From positions 1 to 40,000 of the forward strand of contig JAPOYM010000069.1 in the NCBI GenBank assembly GCA_026706565.1: DNA of 40,000 nt, in the 5' to 3' direction. A program made the translations under genes and the position numbers. Of the stretch, positions 1 through 7,492 are shown piece by piece (position 1 is the stretch's first letter; the number at the start of each line of letters is the position of its first letter). The notes beneath the pieces are model-generated. The model was not told where the DNA came from, searched no databases, and saw only the letters and a list, made by a program, of their open reading frames with translations. This stretch comes from a bacterium. GTDB lineage: Bacteria; Actinomycetota; Acidimicrobiia; Acidimicrobiales; CATQHL01.

Positions 1-306
1 GACGACCGGCACGCTGCCATCGGGCCGAGCCACTTCATGAAGTCCGGCCTCGACGCCGAGGCCGTCGAACGCATCTGGACGCACAGCGTGCTCCCATACG
101 TGGAGGAGTGCCTCTACGGACAGCACGACCGGCTGAGCGAATTCGACCTCGACGCGCTGCGAAAGTCGGATGGACCGGGCACGCCACAGGCCGACGGCGA
201 GCCGCCCGACGAGCACGCCCCGACGAGGGCTGACGGTGGACCGCCCGTCGAACAAGCCACACAGGCTCGTGACGACCCCGGAGACGGCTCGGTGGCCGAG
301 CGATGA
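1..306 (+). CDS. McrB-like restriction GTPase, C-terminal end (5' truncated)
   Basis: The frame is open from base 1 and begins inside a gene, so only the last 101 residues are seen. The visible start, IGPSHFM followed by a helix with IW and a PYVEE segment, matches the extreme C-terminus of McrB-type AAA+ GTPases, where a winged region follows the motor domain. In the family this protein translocates DNA and recruits the McrC nuclease to cut modified DNA. The last 50 or so residues are Pro/Glu/Ala/Asp-rich and probably disordered, unusually long for a McrB tail. The McrC gene follows 67 bases downstream in the same direction, which is the main support for the call. No Walker motifs can be checked because they lie outside the window. 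Confidence 0.7.
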   Translation, partial: DDRHAAIGPSHFMKSGLDAEAVERIWTHSVLPYVEECLYGQHDRLSEFDLDALRKSDGPGTPQADGEPPDEHAPTRADGGPPVEQATQARDDPGDGSVAER

Positions 307-373
307 GATCTCGCCAAGGACGACGGCTGCCCCCGGAAGAGGTGACCACCCGACGACAACGAGGGGCCCAGGC

Positions 374-1588
374 GTGAGGCGCCGGCTGAACCTGCGGGAG
401 CACGTCCCAAGCGGGCCGCACCGTCTGTCCATCGAACAGCGCGACGCGCTCCAGGAGGCCGGGCTGTCGCTGACGATGGAGCCCGCTGCGGGGACCGACG
501 GGGCGTACCATCTCACACCTGGTTCCGTCGTCGGAGCAGTCGAGGTCGGCGACCTGTCGGTGCTCATCGCGCCGAAGATCGACATCCCGCAGCTGCTGAC
601 GCTCGTCTGCTTCGCCACCGGCACCTTCGAACCCAGGCGCGAGTTGTTCGACTATCCGCGCGATGAGGCGCCGGCCGACATGCTGGCCTTGGCGCTGGGG
701 TCAGCCGCCCGCCGGGCCTTCGGGCGCGGCCTGCTCCACGGGTACCGCAGCGAGGACGACGCGCTGCCGACGGTGCGCGGGCGGATCAGGATCGACGAGC
801 AGATCCGTCGGCGGCACGGCATCGCACCGCCGATCGAGGTTCGCTTCGACGAATTCACCGACGACATCACAGCGAACCGGCTCGTGAAGTCGGCGGTCGG
901 CATACTGGGCCGGATGCGGCTCCGCTCGCCGGCCGCCCGCAGGGAACTCGGCTGGATCGCTGGGATCCTGACGAACGTCTCGACGGTGGAATATCCGGCC
1001 GGCGCCGTCCCGGAGGTTCACTTCGACCGGCTGAACGAGCACTACCGCGAGGTCGTCGGGCTGGCTCGCCTGGTGCTGCAGCACTGCGCCTTCGAGTCGG
1101 GCCGCGGCGGCGTGCGGGCGTCGGGGTTCCGGGTGGACATGACCACCGTTTTCCAGGATCTCGTGACCACCGGGCTCCGGCAGGCGCTCGGACTCTCCGC
1201 CGAGACATTCGGGGAACAGAAGATCCGGAGCCTCGACGAGGGCGGAGCGGTGAGCCTCCGACCCGACCTCACCTGGCGCCACGGCGCTTCGGTGGCGTTC
1301 GTGGGCGACGCCAAGTACAAGAACCTCGCCGGGGGCCTGCCGAACGCCGACATCTACCAACTGCTCGCCTACGTCACCGCCGCCGACCTGCCCGGCGGAC
1401 TGCTCGTCTATGCCAAGGGCGAGGCCGAACCCGCGATCTACCGCCTCAGGGGATCACACCGCCGACTCGAAGTCGTCGCCCTCGACCTGTCGGGGACATT
1501 GGACGAGGTGCTGGAGCGCCTCAGCGCGATCGCGGACAGAGTGAAGGCCCTGCGCGACGAGGCAACAGCGTGGCCGAACGCCGCCTGA
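374..1588 (+). CDS. mcrC: McrC-like restriction nuclease subunit
   Basis: 404 residues from a GTG start. The open frame extends back to base 170, but those extra residues are Arg/Pro/Thr-rich and overlap the McrB tail, whereas from GTG 374 the protein reads as a McrC N-terminus (RRRLNLREH). The N-terminal half has the family's beta-rich interaction domain, with GAVEVGDLSVLIAPKID near residues 54-70. The C-terminal half carries a PD-(D/E)xK nuclease core: RPDLTW at 296-301 supplies the first acidic residue and GDAKYK at 311-316 the DAK motif. McrC stimulates McrB GTPase activity and supplies the cutting site of the methylation-dependent restriction complex. The core residues look intact. A GAGG-containing stretch lies about ten bases before the GTG. 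Confidence 0.85.
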   Translation: MRRRLNLREHVPSGPHRLSIEQRDALQEAGLSLTMEPAAGTDGAYHLTPGSVVGAVEVGDLSVLIAPKIDIPQLLTLVCFATGTFEPRRELFDYPRDEAPADMLALALGSAARRAFGRGLLHGYRSEDDALPTVRGRIRIDEQIRRRHGIAPPIEVRFDEFTDDITANRLVKSAVGILGRMRLRSPAARRELGWIAGILTNVSTVEYPAGAVPEVHFDRLNEHYREVVGLARLVLQHCAFESGRGGVRASGFRVDMTTVFQDLVTTGLRQALGLSAETFGEQKIRSLDEGGAVSLRPDLTWRHGASVAFVGDAKYKNLAGGLPNADIYQLLAYVTAADLPGGLLVYAKGEAEPAIYRLRGSHRRLEVVALDLSGTLDEVLERLSAIADRVKALRDEATAWPNAA

Positions 1589-1590
1589 GC

Positions 1591-1605
1591 CCGACGACTC
1601 GTCGG
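1591..1605. terminator. Short inverted repeat after mcrC
   Basis: CCGACGA, one central C, then TCGTCGG, starting three bases after the mcrC stop. It could form a small hairpin between two convergent genes. There is no T-run, so termination is only suggested by position. The rest of the 134-base interval before the next gene shows nothing distinctive. Confidence 0.3.
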
Positions 1606-1722
1606 AGCGCACTGTTCGGATCGACCCTGACCCACATGTAGGAGATTCTGACGGCCACCATGCCCCTGTGTTCGTCAGCCGGTTGCCTGCATCGGTTCGG
1701 CGGGCTGCACTCGGCGCGCGAT

Positions 1723-2460
1723 TCAGCCGGGCGCTGTGCGGGCGATGAACCAGGCGAAGATGGGGTCGGGCTCTGGCAGTAGTTCGGGGTGCCACTGGAC
1801 GGCTACCACCGGGGCGTCGCGGCACTCGAGGCCCTCGACGGCGCCGTCGGGGGCCTCGGCGGTGACCTCCAGGCCGGCACCGAGGCGGTCCACTGTCTGG
1901 TGGTGCAGCGAGTTGACCATCACCGAGGGGCCGTAGACCCCTGCCAGCACTGAACCCGGCGCGAACGTCACCTGATGCTGGAGTTTGTCGGGCGGCTCGT
2001 CGAACAGGCCGTGTTCGGGGACGTGCTGGTGCAGGGTCCCGCCGCGCCACACGTTCACCACCTGCAGGCCCCGACAGATGGCCAGAACGGGCACCCCGGC
2101 CGCCGCGGCCGCGTCGAGCAGTGCCAGTTCCTGGGCGTCGCGGGCCGGTTCGGGATCCATGAGATCGCGGTCCGGCTCGGCGCCGTACAGGGCAGGGTCC
2201 ACGTCGGTGCCGCCCGGCAGCACGATCCCGTCGAGACGCTCGACGACCTGGGCCGGGTCGGTGTCGAGGGACAGCAGAACGGGCAACCCGCCCGCCTCGG
2301 CCACCCGCCGGGCGTAGTCCCGGAAGTACACCTCCAGTTCCAGGTGTGACATCGAAGCCAACATCCCCTCGACGCCGCCGGCCGCGCGGCGCCGCCCCGG
2401 CAGCCCGATCAGCGGCGGGCGGTCCGCCGCGGTCTCCCGCACGGACGGGCCGTTCGTCAC
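1723..2460 (-). CDS. Class I glutamine-amidotransferase-like gamma-glutamyl hydrolase (PuuD/peptidase C26 family)
   Basis: 245 residues from the GTG chosen here. The family hydrolyses gamma-glutamyl amides, classically gamma-glutamyl-GABA in putrescine use. Visible motifs are DGIVLPGGTDVDP (residues 78-90), the nucleophile elbow LAICRGLQ with Cys129, NSLHHQ (184-189), and the QWHPE motif with His224 and Glu226, so the catalytic triad is complete. The frame stays open upstream to 2628, and an ATG at 2595 has GGAGG only two bases away. The added residues there are Arg/Pro-rich and unlike the family, so I prefer GTG 2460, which leads into the usual PPLIGLPGR start. It lies alone on the minus strand, but the GS-like ligase at 6.1-7.4 kb makes the kind of bond this enzyme cuts. 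Confidence 0.82.
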   Translation of the reverse strand: MTNGPSVRETAADRPPLIGLPGRRRAAGGVEGMLASMSHLELEVYFRDYARRVAEAGGLPVLLSLDTDPAQVVERLDGIVLPGGTDVDPALYGAEPDRDLMDPEPARDAQELALLDAAAAAGVPVLAICRGLQVVNVWRGGTLHQHVPEHGLFDEPPDKLQHQVTFAPGSVLAGVYGPSVMVNSLHHQTVDRLGAGLEVTAEAPDGAVEGLECRDAPVVAVQWHPELLPEPDPIFAWFIARTAPG

Positions 2461-2710
2461 GACGGGTGCCCGCTCAGGATCGCCACGAGACCTCCGTCTA
2501 CCGGTGGCCGGGGGGCGGTCCACTTCCTCCCGAACGACATCACGGCCAGTGTAGGGACGCGGCTTCGAGCAAGGCCCGGCTCCCGCTCCCCGCATGACCT
2601 CCGGATCCGTTTGACAGACACGCAGCACTCAGCCGGCCGGAAGCCATCCGGGGCCTGGACGTAGTGTGTCCACCGGTGAGCGATCATCGAGGTCTCCGGA
2701 GCTTTACGCC

Positions 2711-4519
2711 ATGACCGATGTCGAGTTCATCGGCGCCCACCTCGTGCCGTCGCCCGAGCAGTTGTTGCGCCTGCAGCGGGTGGCCGCCGGCGCCGAGCCA
2801 GCCGACCTGGCGATCCGCGACGGGACGGTGCTGGCGCTGCACGGGCGCGAGCTGCTGCGCCGGGACGTGCTGGTCTGCGGTCCCCATATCGCCGCGGTCA
2901 CGCCGCCCGGACGCCTGGCCGCAACCAGCGAGATCGACGCATCCGGCTGCTGGGTGTCGCCGGGCTTCATCGACACCCACCTGCACATCGAGTACACGCT
3001 GCTGACGCCCGGCGAGTTGGCCCGTCTGGTGGTGCCCCGGGGCACCACCACCGTGCTGGCCGACCCCAACTGCCTGGCCAACGTGCTGGGGCCTGTGGGC
3101 ATGGACATCGCCGGCACCACCGGAACCCCGCTGCGCATCTTCCGGCAGGTCTCCCACAAGGTGCCCCGCACCCCCGCACTCGAATTGGGAGGCGGCACGG
3201 TGCCCGAGGCGGAGATCCTGGCGCGCCTCAGCGACCCGCTGGCGGTCACGCTCGGCGAGAGCAACCCGTTCGACCTGGAGGCCTCGGCGGCTCGCAAGTC
3301 GCACCGGGCACTCGCTGCGGGGCGCCGCATCACCGGCCACACGGCCCGCATCGCCGCCGAGCCGCTCTGGGCCTACGCCGCAGCCGGCATCTTCGACGAC
3401 CACAACGCCTTCGACCCCGGCGAGGTGATCGAGCGGCTGCGCCTGGGCATCGGCATCACCGTCATGTCGGGCTCCATGAACGACAACGTGCGGCCGCTGT
3501 TCGCCGATCCTGCGAGGGTCGCCTGCGGGTTCGACCAGTTCACCTTCTGCGCCGATGACCGACATGTGGGCGACCTGGCCGACGAAGGGCACATCGACCA
3601 CCATGTGCGCACCGCCATCGACTGCGGTGTCGAGCCCATCGAGGCCTACCGCATGGCCACGCTCAACGCGGCCCGCTCCTACCGCCTCGACCATGTGCTC
3701 GGATCCATCACGCCCACCCGGCTGGCAGACCTGATGCTGCTGGAGGACCTCACCGACGTTCGCCCCCGTCTAGTGCTGGTGGGTGGCGAGATCGCCGGCC
3801 GGGACGGCGCCGCCACGTTCGCCAACGACGACGTCCTGCCGGAGTCCTGCCGCGGCACTGTCCGCCTGCACTCCGACATCGGTCCGGCAAGCTTCCGCGT
3901 GGAGGTGACCGGTGCCGCACCGGGGCAGGTGGCCGTCGTGCGGGCGATGGAGATGTACGACGGCTACTTCAAACGGGCCTTCGAGGCCGAACTCGCCATC
4001 GTGGCCGGGTCGGTGGCGGCCGGCCCGGCCGCCGACGTCGCCAAAATCGCCGTCGTGGACCGCCACCACGCCACGCGGACACTGGCGATGGGCTTCGTGC
4101 GGGGATTCGGCCTTCGCCGAGGCGCCATCGGCATCACCACCAACTGCGAAAATCAGAACCTGGTCGTACTCGGCGCCACCGATGACGAGTTGGCAGACGC
4201 GGCCCGGGCGCTCGAAGCCATCGACGGCGGCTACGTGGTTGTCGCCGGCGGCGACGTGCTGGCATCGCTTCCGCTCCCCTACGGCGGGTGCATGAGCGAC
4301 CGCCCGTGGGAGGAGGTCTACGACGGCCTCGCCGGTGTGACGGCGGCTGCCCGGTCACTGGGCTGCGAGGTTGCCTCGCCGTTCATGATTCTGTCGTTTG
4401 TGGGACTCGCCGGCGTGCCGGACTACGGACTCACGGAGAAGGGACTCATCGACGCCTACACGCAGACGTTCCTACCCGTGTTGGTCTGCTGCCGCTGCCC
4501 GGCGCACGCGGGCGCCTGA
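2711..4519 (+). CDS. Adenine-deaminase-like amidohydrolase (divergent)
   Basis: 602 residues, close to the family's usual length of about 590. The N-terminal amidohydrolase barrel has the metal motif DTHLHIE (His90, His92), then GTTTVLADPN, HTARI, FDDHNAF and the very typical CADDRHVGDLADEGHIDHHV block. A C-terminal Ade-type domain follows, with PLPYGGCMSD and FMILSFVGLAGVPDYGLTEKG. Family members deaminate adenine to hypoxanthine. Several signature positions differ here: DPHE is DPNC at 119-122, and the C-terminal His-Asp-Ser-His-Asn block is Cys-Glu-Asn-Gln-Asn at 479-483. Adenine may therefore not be the substrate. An earlier in-frame GTG exists at 2666, but ATG 2711 has CCGGAG about eight bases upstream and starts the family-like sequence. 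Confidence 0.78.
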   Translation: MTDVEFIGAHLVPSPEQLLRLQRVAAGAEPADLAIRDGTVLALHGRELLRRDVLVCGPHIAAVTPPGRLAATSEIDASGCWVSPGFIDTHLHIEYTLLTPGELARLVVPRGTTTVLADPNCLANVLGPVGMDIAGTTGTPLRIFRQVSHKVPRTPALELGGGTVPEAEILARLSDPLAVTLGESNPFDLEASAARKSHRALAAGRRITGHTARIAAEPLWAYAAAGIFDDHNAFDPGEVIERLRLGIGITVMSGSMNDNVRPLFADPARVACGFDQFTFCADDRHVGDLADEGHIDHHVRTAIDCGVEPIEAYRMATLNAARSYRLDHVLGSITPTRLADLMLLEDLTDVRPRLVLVGGEIAGRDGAATFANDDVLPESCRGTVRLHSDIGPASFRVEVTGAAPGQVAVVRAMEMYDGYFKRAFEAELAIVAGSVAAGPAADVAKIAVVDRHHATRTLAMGFVRGFGLRRGAIGITTNCENQNLVVLGATDDELADAARALEAIDGGYVVVAGGDVLASLPLPYGGCMSDRPWEEVYDGLAGVTAAARSLGCEVASPFMILSFVGLAGVPDYGLTEKGLIDAYTQTFLPVLVCCRCPAHAGA

Positions 4520-4585
4520 CGAAGCCTCCTCGGCGGCGACGCCGCGGCCGCGGCGCGGAACCGGCGACGCCCACCCGCAACCCGA

Positions 4586-4619
4586 CCGAGCCCCCGCCCT
4601 GCGGCGGCCGGGGGCTCGG
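4586..4619. terminator. Strong hairpin between convergent genes
   Basis: An 11-base perfect stem, CCGAGCCCCCG at 4586-4596 and CGGGGGCTCGG at 4609-4619, with a 12-base loop. It sits between the stop of the adenine-deaminase-like gene and the stop of the BMP lipoprotein gene, so it could end transcription from both sides. There is no U-tract on either side, as is common in very GC-rich actinobacteria. Confidence 0.65.
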
Positions 4620-4655
4620 AGGTCGGCTCGGTGACCGATCGTTGCCGAGCGTCGG

Positions 4656-5870
4656 TCAGAACGGGAACGGGATCTCGATCTCCCCGGCCACCACGGCGGC
4701 CACGAAGTCGTCGAGGATCTGCTGCAGCTCCTCGAGGCTCTTGGCCGTCTCGACGGTGGCGTCGGTGTTGATGGGCAGCACCTCGATGCCGCCGTTCTGC
4801 AGGCTCCCGGGGTAGAAGGCGTTGCCGAAGGTGCCGTCACGCACCGTGTCGAAGTAGGTCTGGAACAGCTCGCTGAGGCGGATCACCGTGGCGCCGATGT
4901 AGACGTCCGGTGCGGTCTCGTACTGCGAGCCGAAGCCCACCAGGATCGGCACACCGGCGGCGGAGGCCGACTGGGCGGCGCCGATGCAGATGCCGTCGCC
5001 GGAGCAGTAGATCATGTCGGCGCCCTGGTCGATGAGCGACTTGGCGACCTCGGCGGCCTTCTGGACGTTCACGAAGTCCCCCGCGAAGCCCTCGAGGAAC
5101 TGGACGTCCGGGTTGACCGAGGCCACGCCCTGCTGGAACGAGAGGTGCATGGTCTTCACGAAGTCGAACTCGGGCCCGCCGACGATGCCGATGGTGTCGC
5201 CGATCAGGGCGTTGGCGGCCACGATCCCGTTCGGGTAGGCCATGTCCTGCACGTTGTAGAGCCAGTCCACGACGTTGTCCTGCGGATCGGCGCCCTCCAC
5301 GAGCACCCCGCCTGTCATGGCGAAGTCCACGTCGGGGAACTCCGAGTAGAGCTCCATGATCGGGTCCACGTACTCGATGCCGTGGCCGATGATCAGGTCG
5401 AAGCCCCGGCTGGCGAAGCCCCGGATGGCCGGCAGCGAATCGGTGGGCTCGATGATCTCCTCCAGGATCTGGTACTCGGCGATGTTCCCGTCGGCCGCCA
5501 CGGCGTCGAGGATGCCCTCGGCGGCGGCCTGGCTGAAGGAGTTGTCGTTCTTGATGCCCGGCAGCAGCAACGCCACCCGCAGACCCTCGTCGCCGGCGGC
5601 GGCCGGGGCCGGCTCGGGCGGCGGCGGAGGCTCGGGGGCCGGTTCCGGAGCCGGCGCAGGCTCAGGCGCGGGCGCGGGCTCAGGCGCGGGTTCAGGCGCG
5701 GGCGCCGGAGCGGCAGGCTCGGGCGCAGGGGGCGGCGCGGCCGGCGCGTCGTCGTCATCCCCGCCGCAGGCGGCCGCAACCAGCGCCACCGCCAGCAGGG
5801 CCATCAGCAGGCCGGCAGGGCGCCGCCGTGCCCGTCGCCTCGTCGTGCATCGTGCAGTGGATTCGTTCAA
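4656..5870 (-). CDS. BMP-family ABC substrate-binding lipoprotein
   Basis: 404 residues. A TTG start is chosen because GAGGGGAGG ends five bases before it; the frame is open further upstream, but those residues look non-coding. An Arg-rich n-region, a hydrophobic stretch and the lipobox VAAAC (Cys35) make a lipoprotein signal, followed by an Asp run and about 50 residues of Pro/Ala/Glu repeats acting as a spacer. The rest is a periplasmic-binding fold of the BMP/Med family: LLLPGIKNDNSFSQAA, DLIIGHG, FAMTGG, GIVGGPEFDFV and DMIYCSGDGICIGA. Family members bind nucleosides and related compounds, which suits the adenine-deaminase-like neighbour. No cognate permease or ATPase is in the window. 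A hairpin lies after the stop, and a divergent GS-like gene shares its upstream region. Confidence 0.88.
   Translation of the reverse strand: MNESTARCTTRRRARRRPAGLLMALLAVALVAAACGGDDDDAPAAPPPAPEPAAPAPAPEPAPEPAPAPEPAPAPEPAPEPPPPPEPAPAAAGDEGLRVALLLPGIKNDNSFSQAAAEGILDAVAADGNIAEYQILEEIIEPTDSLPAIRGFASRGFDLIIGHGIEYVDPIMELYSEFPDVDFAMTGGVLVEGADPQDNVVDWLYNVQDMAYPNGIVAANALIGDTIGIVGGPEFDFVKTMHLSFQQGVASVNPDVQFLEGFAGDFVNVQKAAEVAKSLIDQGADMIYCSGDGICIGAAQSASAAGVPILVGFGSQYETAPDVYIGATVIRLSELFQTYFDTVRDGTFGNAFYPGSLQNGGIEVLPINTDATVETAKSLEELQQILDDFVAAVVAGEIEIPFPF
5617..5745. repeat. Low-complexity repeat encoding the Pro/Ala/Glu spacer
   Basis: Short tandem units, such as GGCTCAGGCGCG and variants, encode the alternating Pro-Ala/Pro-Glu linker between the lipobox and the binding domain of the BMP protein. 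Such repeats usually vary in copy number between strains, so the linker length may not be conserved. Confidence 0.7.
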
Positions 5871-5928
5871 GGTGTCCTCCCCTCGGGCGCCCCGCCGGGA
5901 CGCTTCGATGTTCGGCGCTGAGCCCGAC

Positions 5929-5948
5929 GCCACACCCCGATGTGTGGC
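5929..5948. promoter_or_regulatory. Inverted repeat in the BMP/GS-like divergent region
   Basis: GCCACAC at 5929-5935 and GTGTGGC at 5942-5948, separated by six bases, inside the 251-base interval between the divergent BMP and GS-like genes. The size and spacing fit a dimeric repressor site able to control both genes. No regulator gene is nearby. I found no convincing -35/-10 pair in this interval. Confidence 0.35.
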
Positions 5949-6121
5949 CTCATCGCGGACCAGCGGCCCGTGTGCTAGTCGCCGTGGTCGCAGCCGGTAC
6001 GACCAGTACGGCAGGCTACTATCCGCCGCGCCGGAGCGACGGCGTGCAGCGGGGGCCAATGCGGTCCGTCGGCGTCCGGCGCCGCCAGCCACGAACCCCG
6101 ACCGGAGAGAGCAAAGCAACG

Positions 6122-7414
6122 ATGCTGCCAGAAGGAATGCACCGGATCCGCGTCCTGTTCGCCGACCAGTTCGGCTTCGCCCGCGGCAAATACGTGCCTG
6201 CCGCCGCGGTCACCGGCGAGGTGGGCTTCTCCGTGACCATCTTCGGCGTCGGCTACGACCGCGACCTCATCCCGGCGCCGGGAGCAGAGGTGCTGGAGGG
6301 CATGGGAGACCTTTCGGCGCTCTACTCGCTCGAGGACGTGCGTCCCAGCTGGGACGAGGGCACGGGTGTCGTCATCGCCGACCTCGAGCGGCTGGGCCGA
6401 CCGCTGGCGATCTCGTCGCGCCTGGCGGCACAGCGCGCCATCGAGGCGCTCGCCGCGGCCACCGGCGGCACCCCCAAGATCGGCGTCGAGTTGGAGGCCT
6501 ACGTACTGCAGCCCGACGGCTCGGGGGGCTGGGAGCCATGGGACACGCCCGGCGCCTACTGCTACGGCACCGGCGCCGTCGTGGATCCGGTCGGCTTGTT
6601 CGACGACATCCTGGCCGCGGCGGCGACCTGTGGGATCGGCATCGAGACGGCGGGCAGCGAGTACGACAACCCGCAGTTCGAGGTGGTGGTCGGCTACGGC
6701 GATGCCCTCGAGGCGCTGGACCGTGCCTTCCTGCTGAGGCAGCTGTGCCGTGAGGTTGCACTGCGCCACGGCCTGCTGCTGACCTTCCTGGGACGTCCGT
6801 TCCAGGACCGCGGCGGCAACGGCACCCACTTCCACCTCAGCGTCACCGCTGACGACGGCCGGAACCTCTTCGACGACCCGGAGAGCGACGACGGGCTGTC
6901 GGACATGGCTAAGGGAGCCATCGCCGGCGTGCTCGCCCACCATGAGGCGCTGACCGCCCTGTGCGCGCCCACCGTGAACGCCTACAAGCGCCTGAAGCCC
7001 GGCGAGTTGGCGGGCTACTGGGCCAACTGGGGCTACGACCACCGCTCGGTGGCGGTGCGGGTGCCCTCGGGGCGGGGGCCTGCCAGCCGCCTCGAGCACC
7101 GGCTCCCCGATGGCACCGCCAACCTGTACCTGTCGGCGGCGGCGCTGATGGCCGCCGCCCGACTGGGGATCGAGGCCGGCGATCCTCCGCCGCCGGCGGA
7201 GACGGGGGACTCCCTGGAGACCGCCAATACCGAGCGCTGCTGTCCGGAGAACCTCTCGCTGGCCCTCGACGCCCTCGAGGCCGACGAGGCGCTCTACGAA
7301 GCGGTCGGCACCGAGATCACCGACCACTTCGTGGCCATGAAGCGCGCCGAGTGGGCCCGCTACGCCCGCGCCGTCACCGACTGGGAACTGCGGGAGTACC
7401 TCGCCTTCCACTAG
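6122..7414 (+). CDS. Glutamine-synthetase-like gamma-glutamyl ligase
   Basis: 430 residues. GS-family motifs appear in order: GVELEAYVL (121-129, metal-binding Glu), AGSEYDNPQFEV, NGTHFHLS (nucleotide/metal-binding His), NAYKRLKPG, and RVPSGRGPASRLEHRLPDG followed by ANLYL. The N-terminal beta-grasp is short, and the ammonia-site motifs deviate from true GlnA (SEYDNPQFE in place of APGQHE). This points to the group that joins glutamate to an amine, such as glutamate-putrescine ligase or gamma-glutamylmethylamide synthetase; the substrate cannot be read from sequence. ATG 6122 is used; a second ATG lies five codons in, and the frame continues upstream through non-family sequence. The GGAGAGAG stretch is rather far from the start. 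The PuuD-like hydrolase at 1.7-2.5 kb would act on such products. Confidence 0.82.
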   Translation: MLPEGMHRIRVLFADQFGFARGKYVPAAAVTGEVGFSVTIFGVGYDRDLIPAPGAEVLEGMGDLSALYSLEDVRPSWDEGTGVVIADLERLGRPLAISSRLAAQRAIEALAAATGGTPKIGVELEAYVLQPDGSGGWEPWDTPGAYCYGTGAVVDPVGLFDDILAAAATCGIGIETAGSEYDNPQFEVVVGYGDALEALDRAFLLRQLCREVALRHGLLLTFLGRPFQDRGGNGTHFHLSVTADDGRNLFDDPESDDGLSDMAKGAIAGVLAHHEALTALCAPTVNAYKRLKPGELAGYWANWGYDHRSVAVRVPSGRGPASRLEHRLPDGTANLYLSAAALMAAARLGIEAGDPPPPAETGDSLETANTERCCPENLSLALDALEADEALYEAVGTEITDHFVAMKRAEWARYARAVTDWELREYLAFH

Positions 7415-7492
7415 CCCGACCGGGCGGCCCGCAGTCCTGCGCCGCCGGGTACGCCCAGATATGCGGCGAGCGTGCTTCAGACCCCGCGGTGC

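Noticed and set aside
170-373. N-terminal extension of the McrC frame.
   Set aside because: The residues are low-complexity and overlap the McrB tail; family sequence begins at GTG 374.
2611-2616. A perfect TTGACA -35-like hexamer upstream of the adenine-deaminase-like gene.
   Set aside because: No -10-like sequence lies 15-21 bases downstream on that strand, so it is probably chance.
2461-2628. N-terminal extension of the PuuD-like frame, with an ATG at 2595 close to GGAGG.
   Set aside because: Spacing of two bases is too short and the residues are Arg/Pro-rich and unlike the family, though this start is not excluded.
5871-6119. Upstream extension of the BMP lipoprotein frame from an ATG at 6119.
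   Set aside because: It would bury the lipoprotein signal 80 residues inside and cover the divergent promoter region; TTG 5870 has a strong ribosome binding site.
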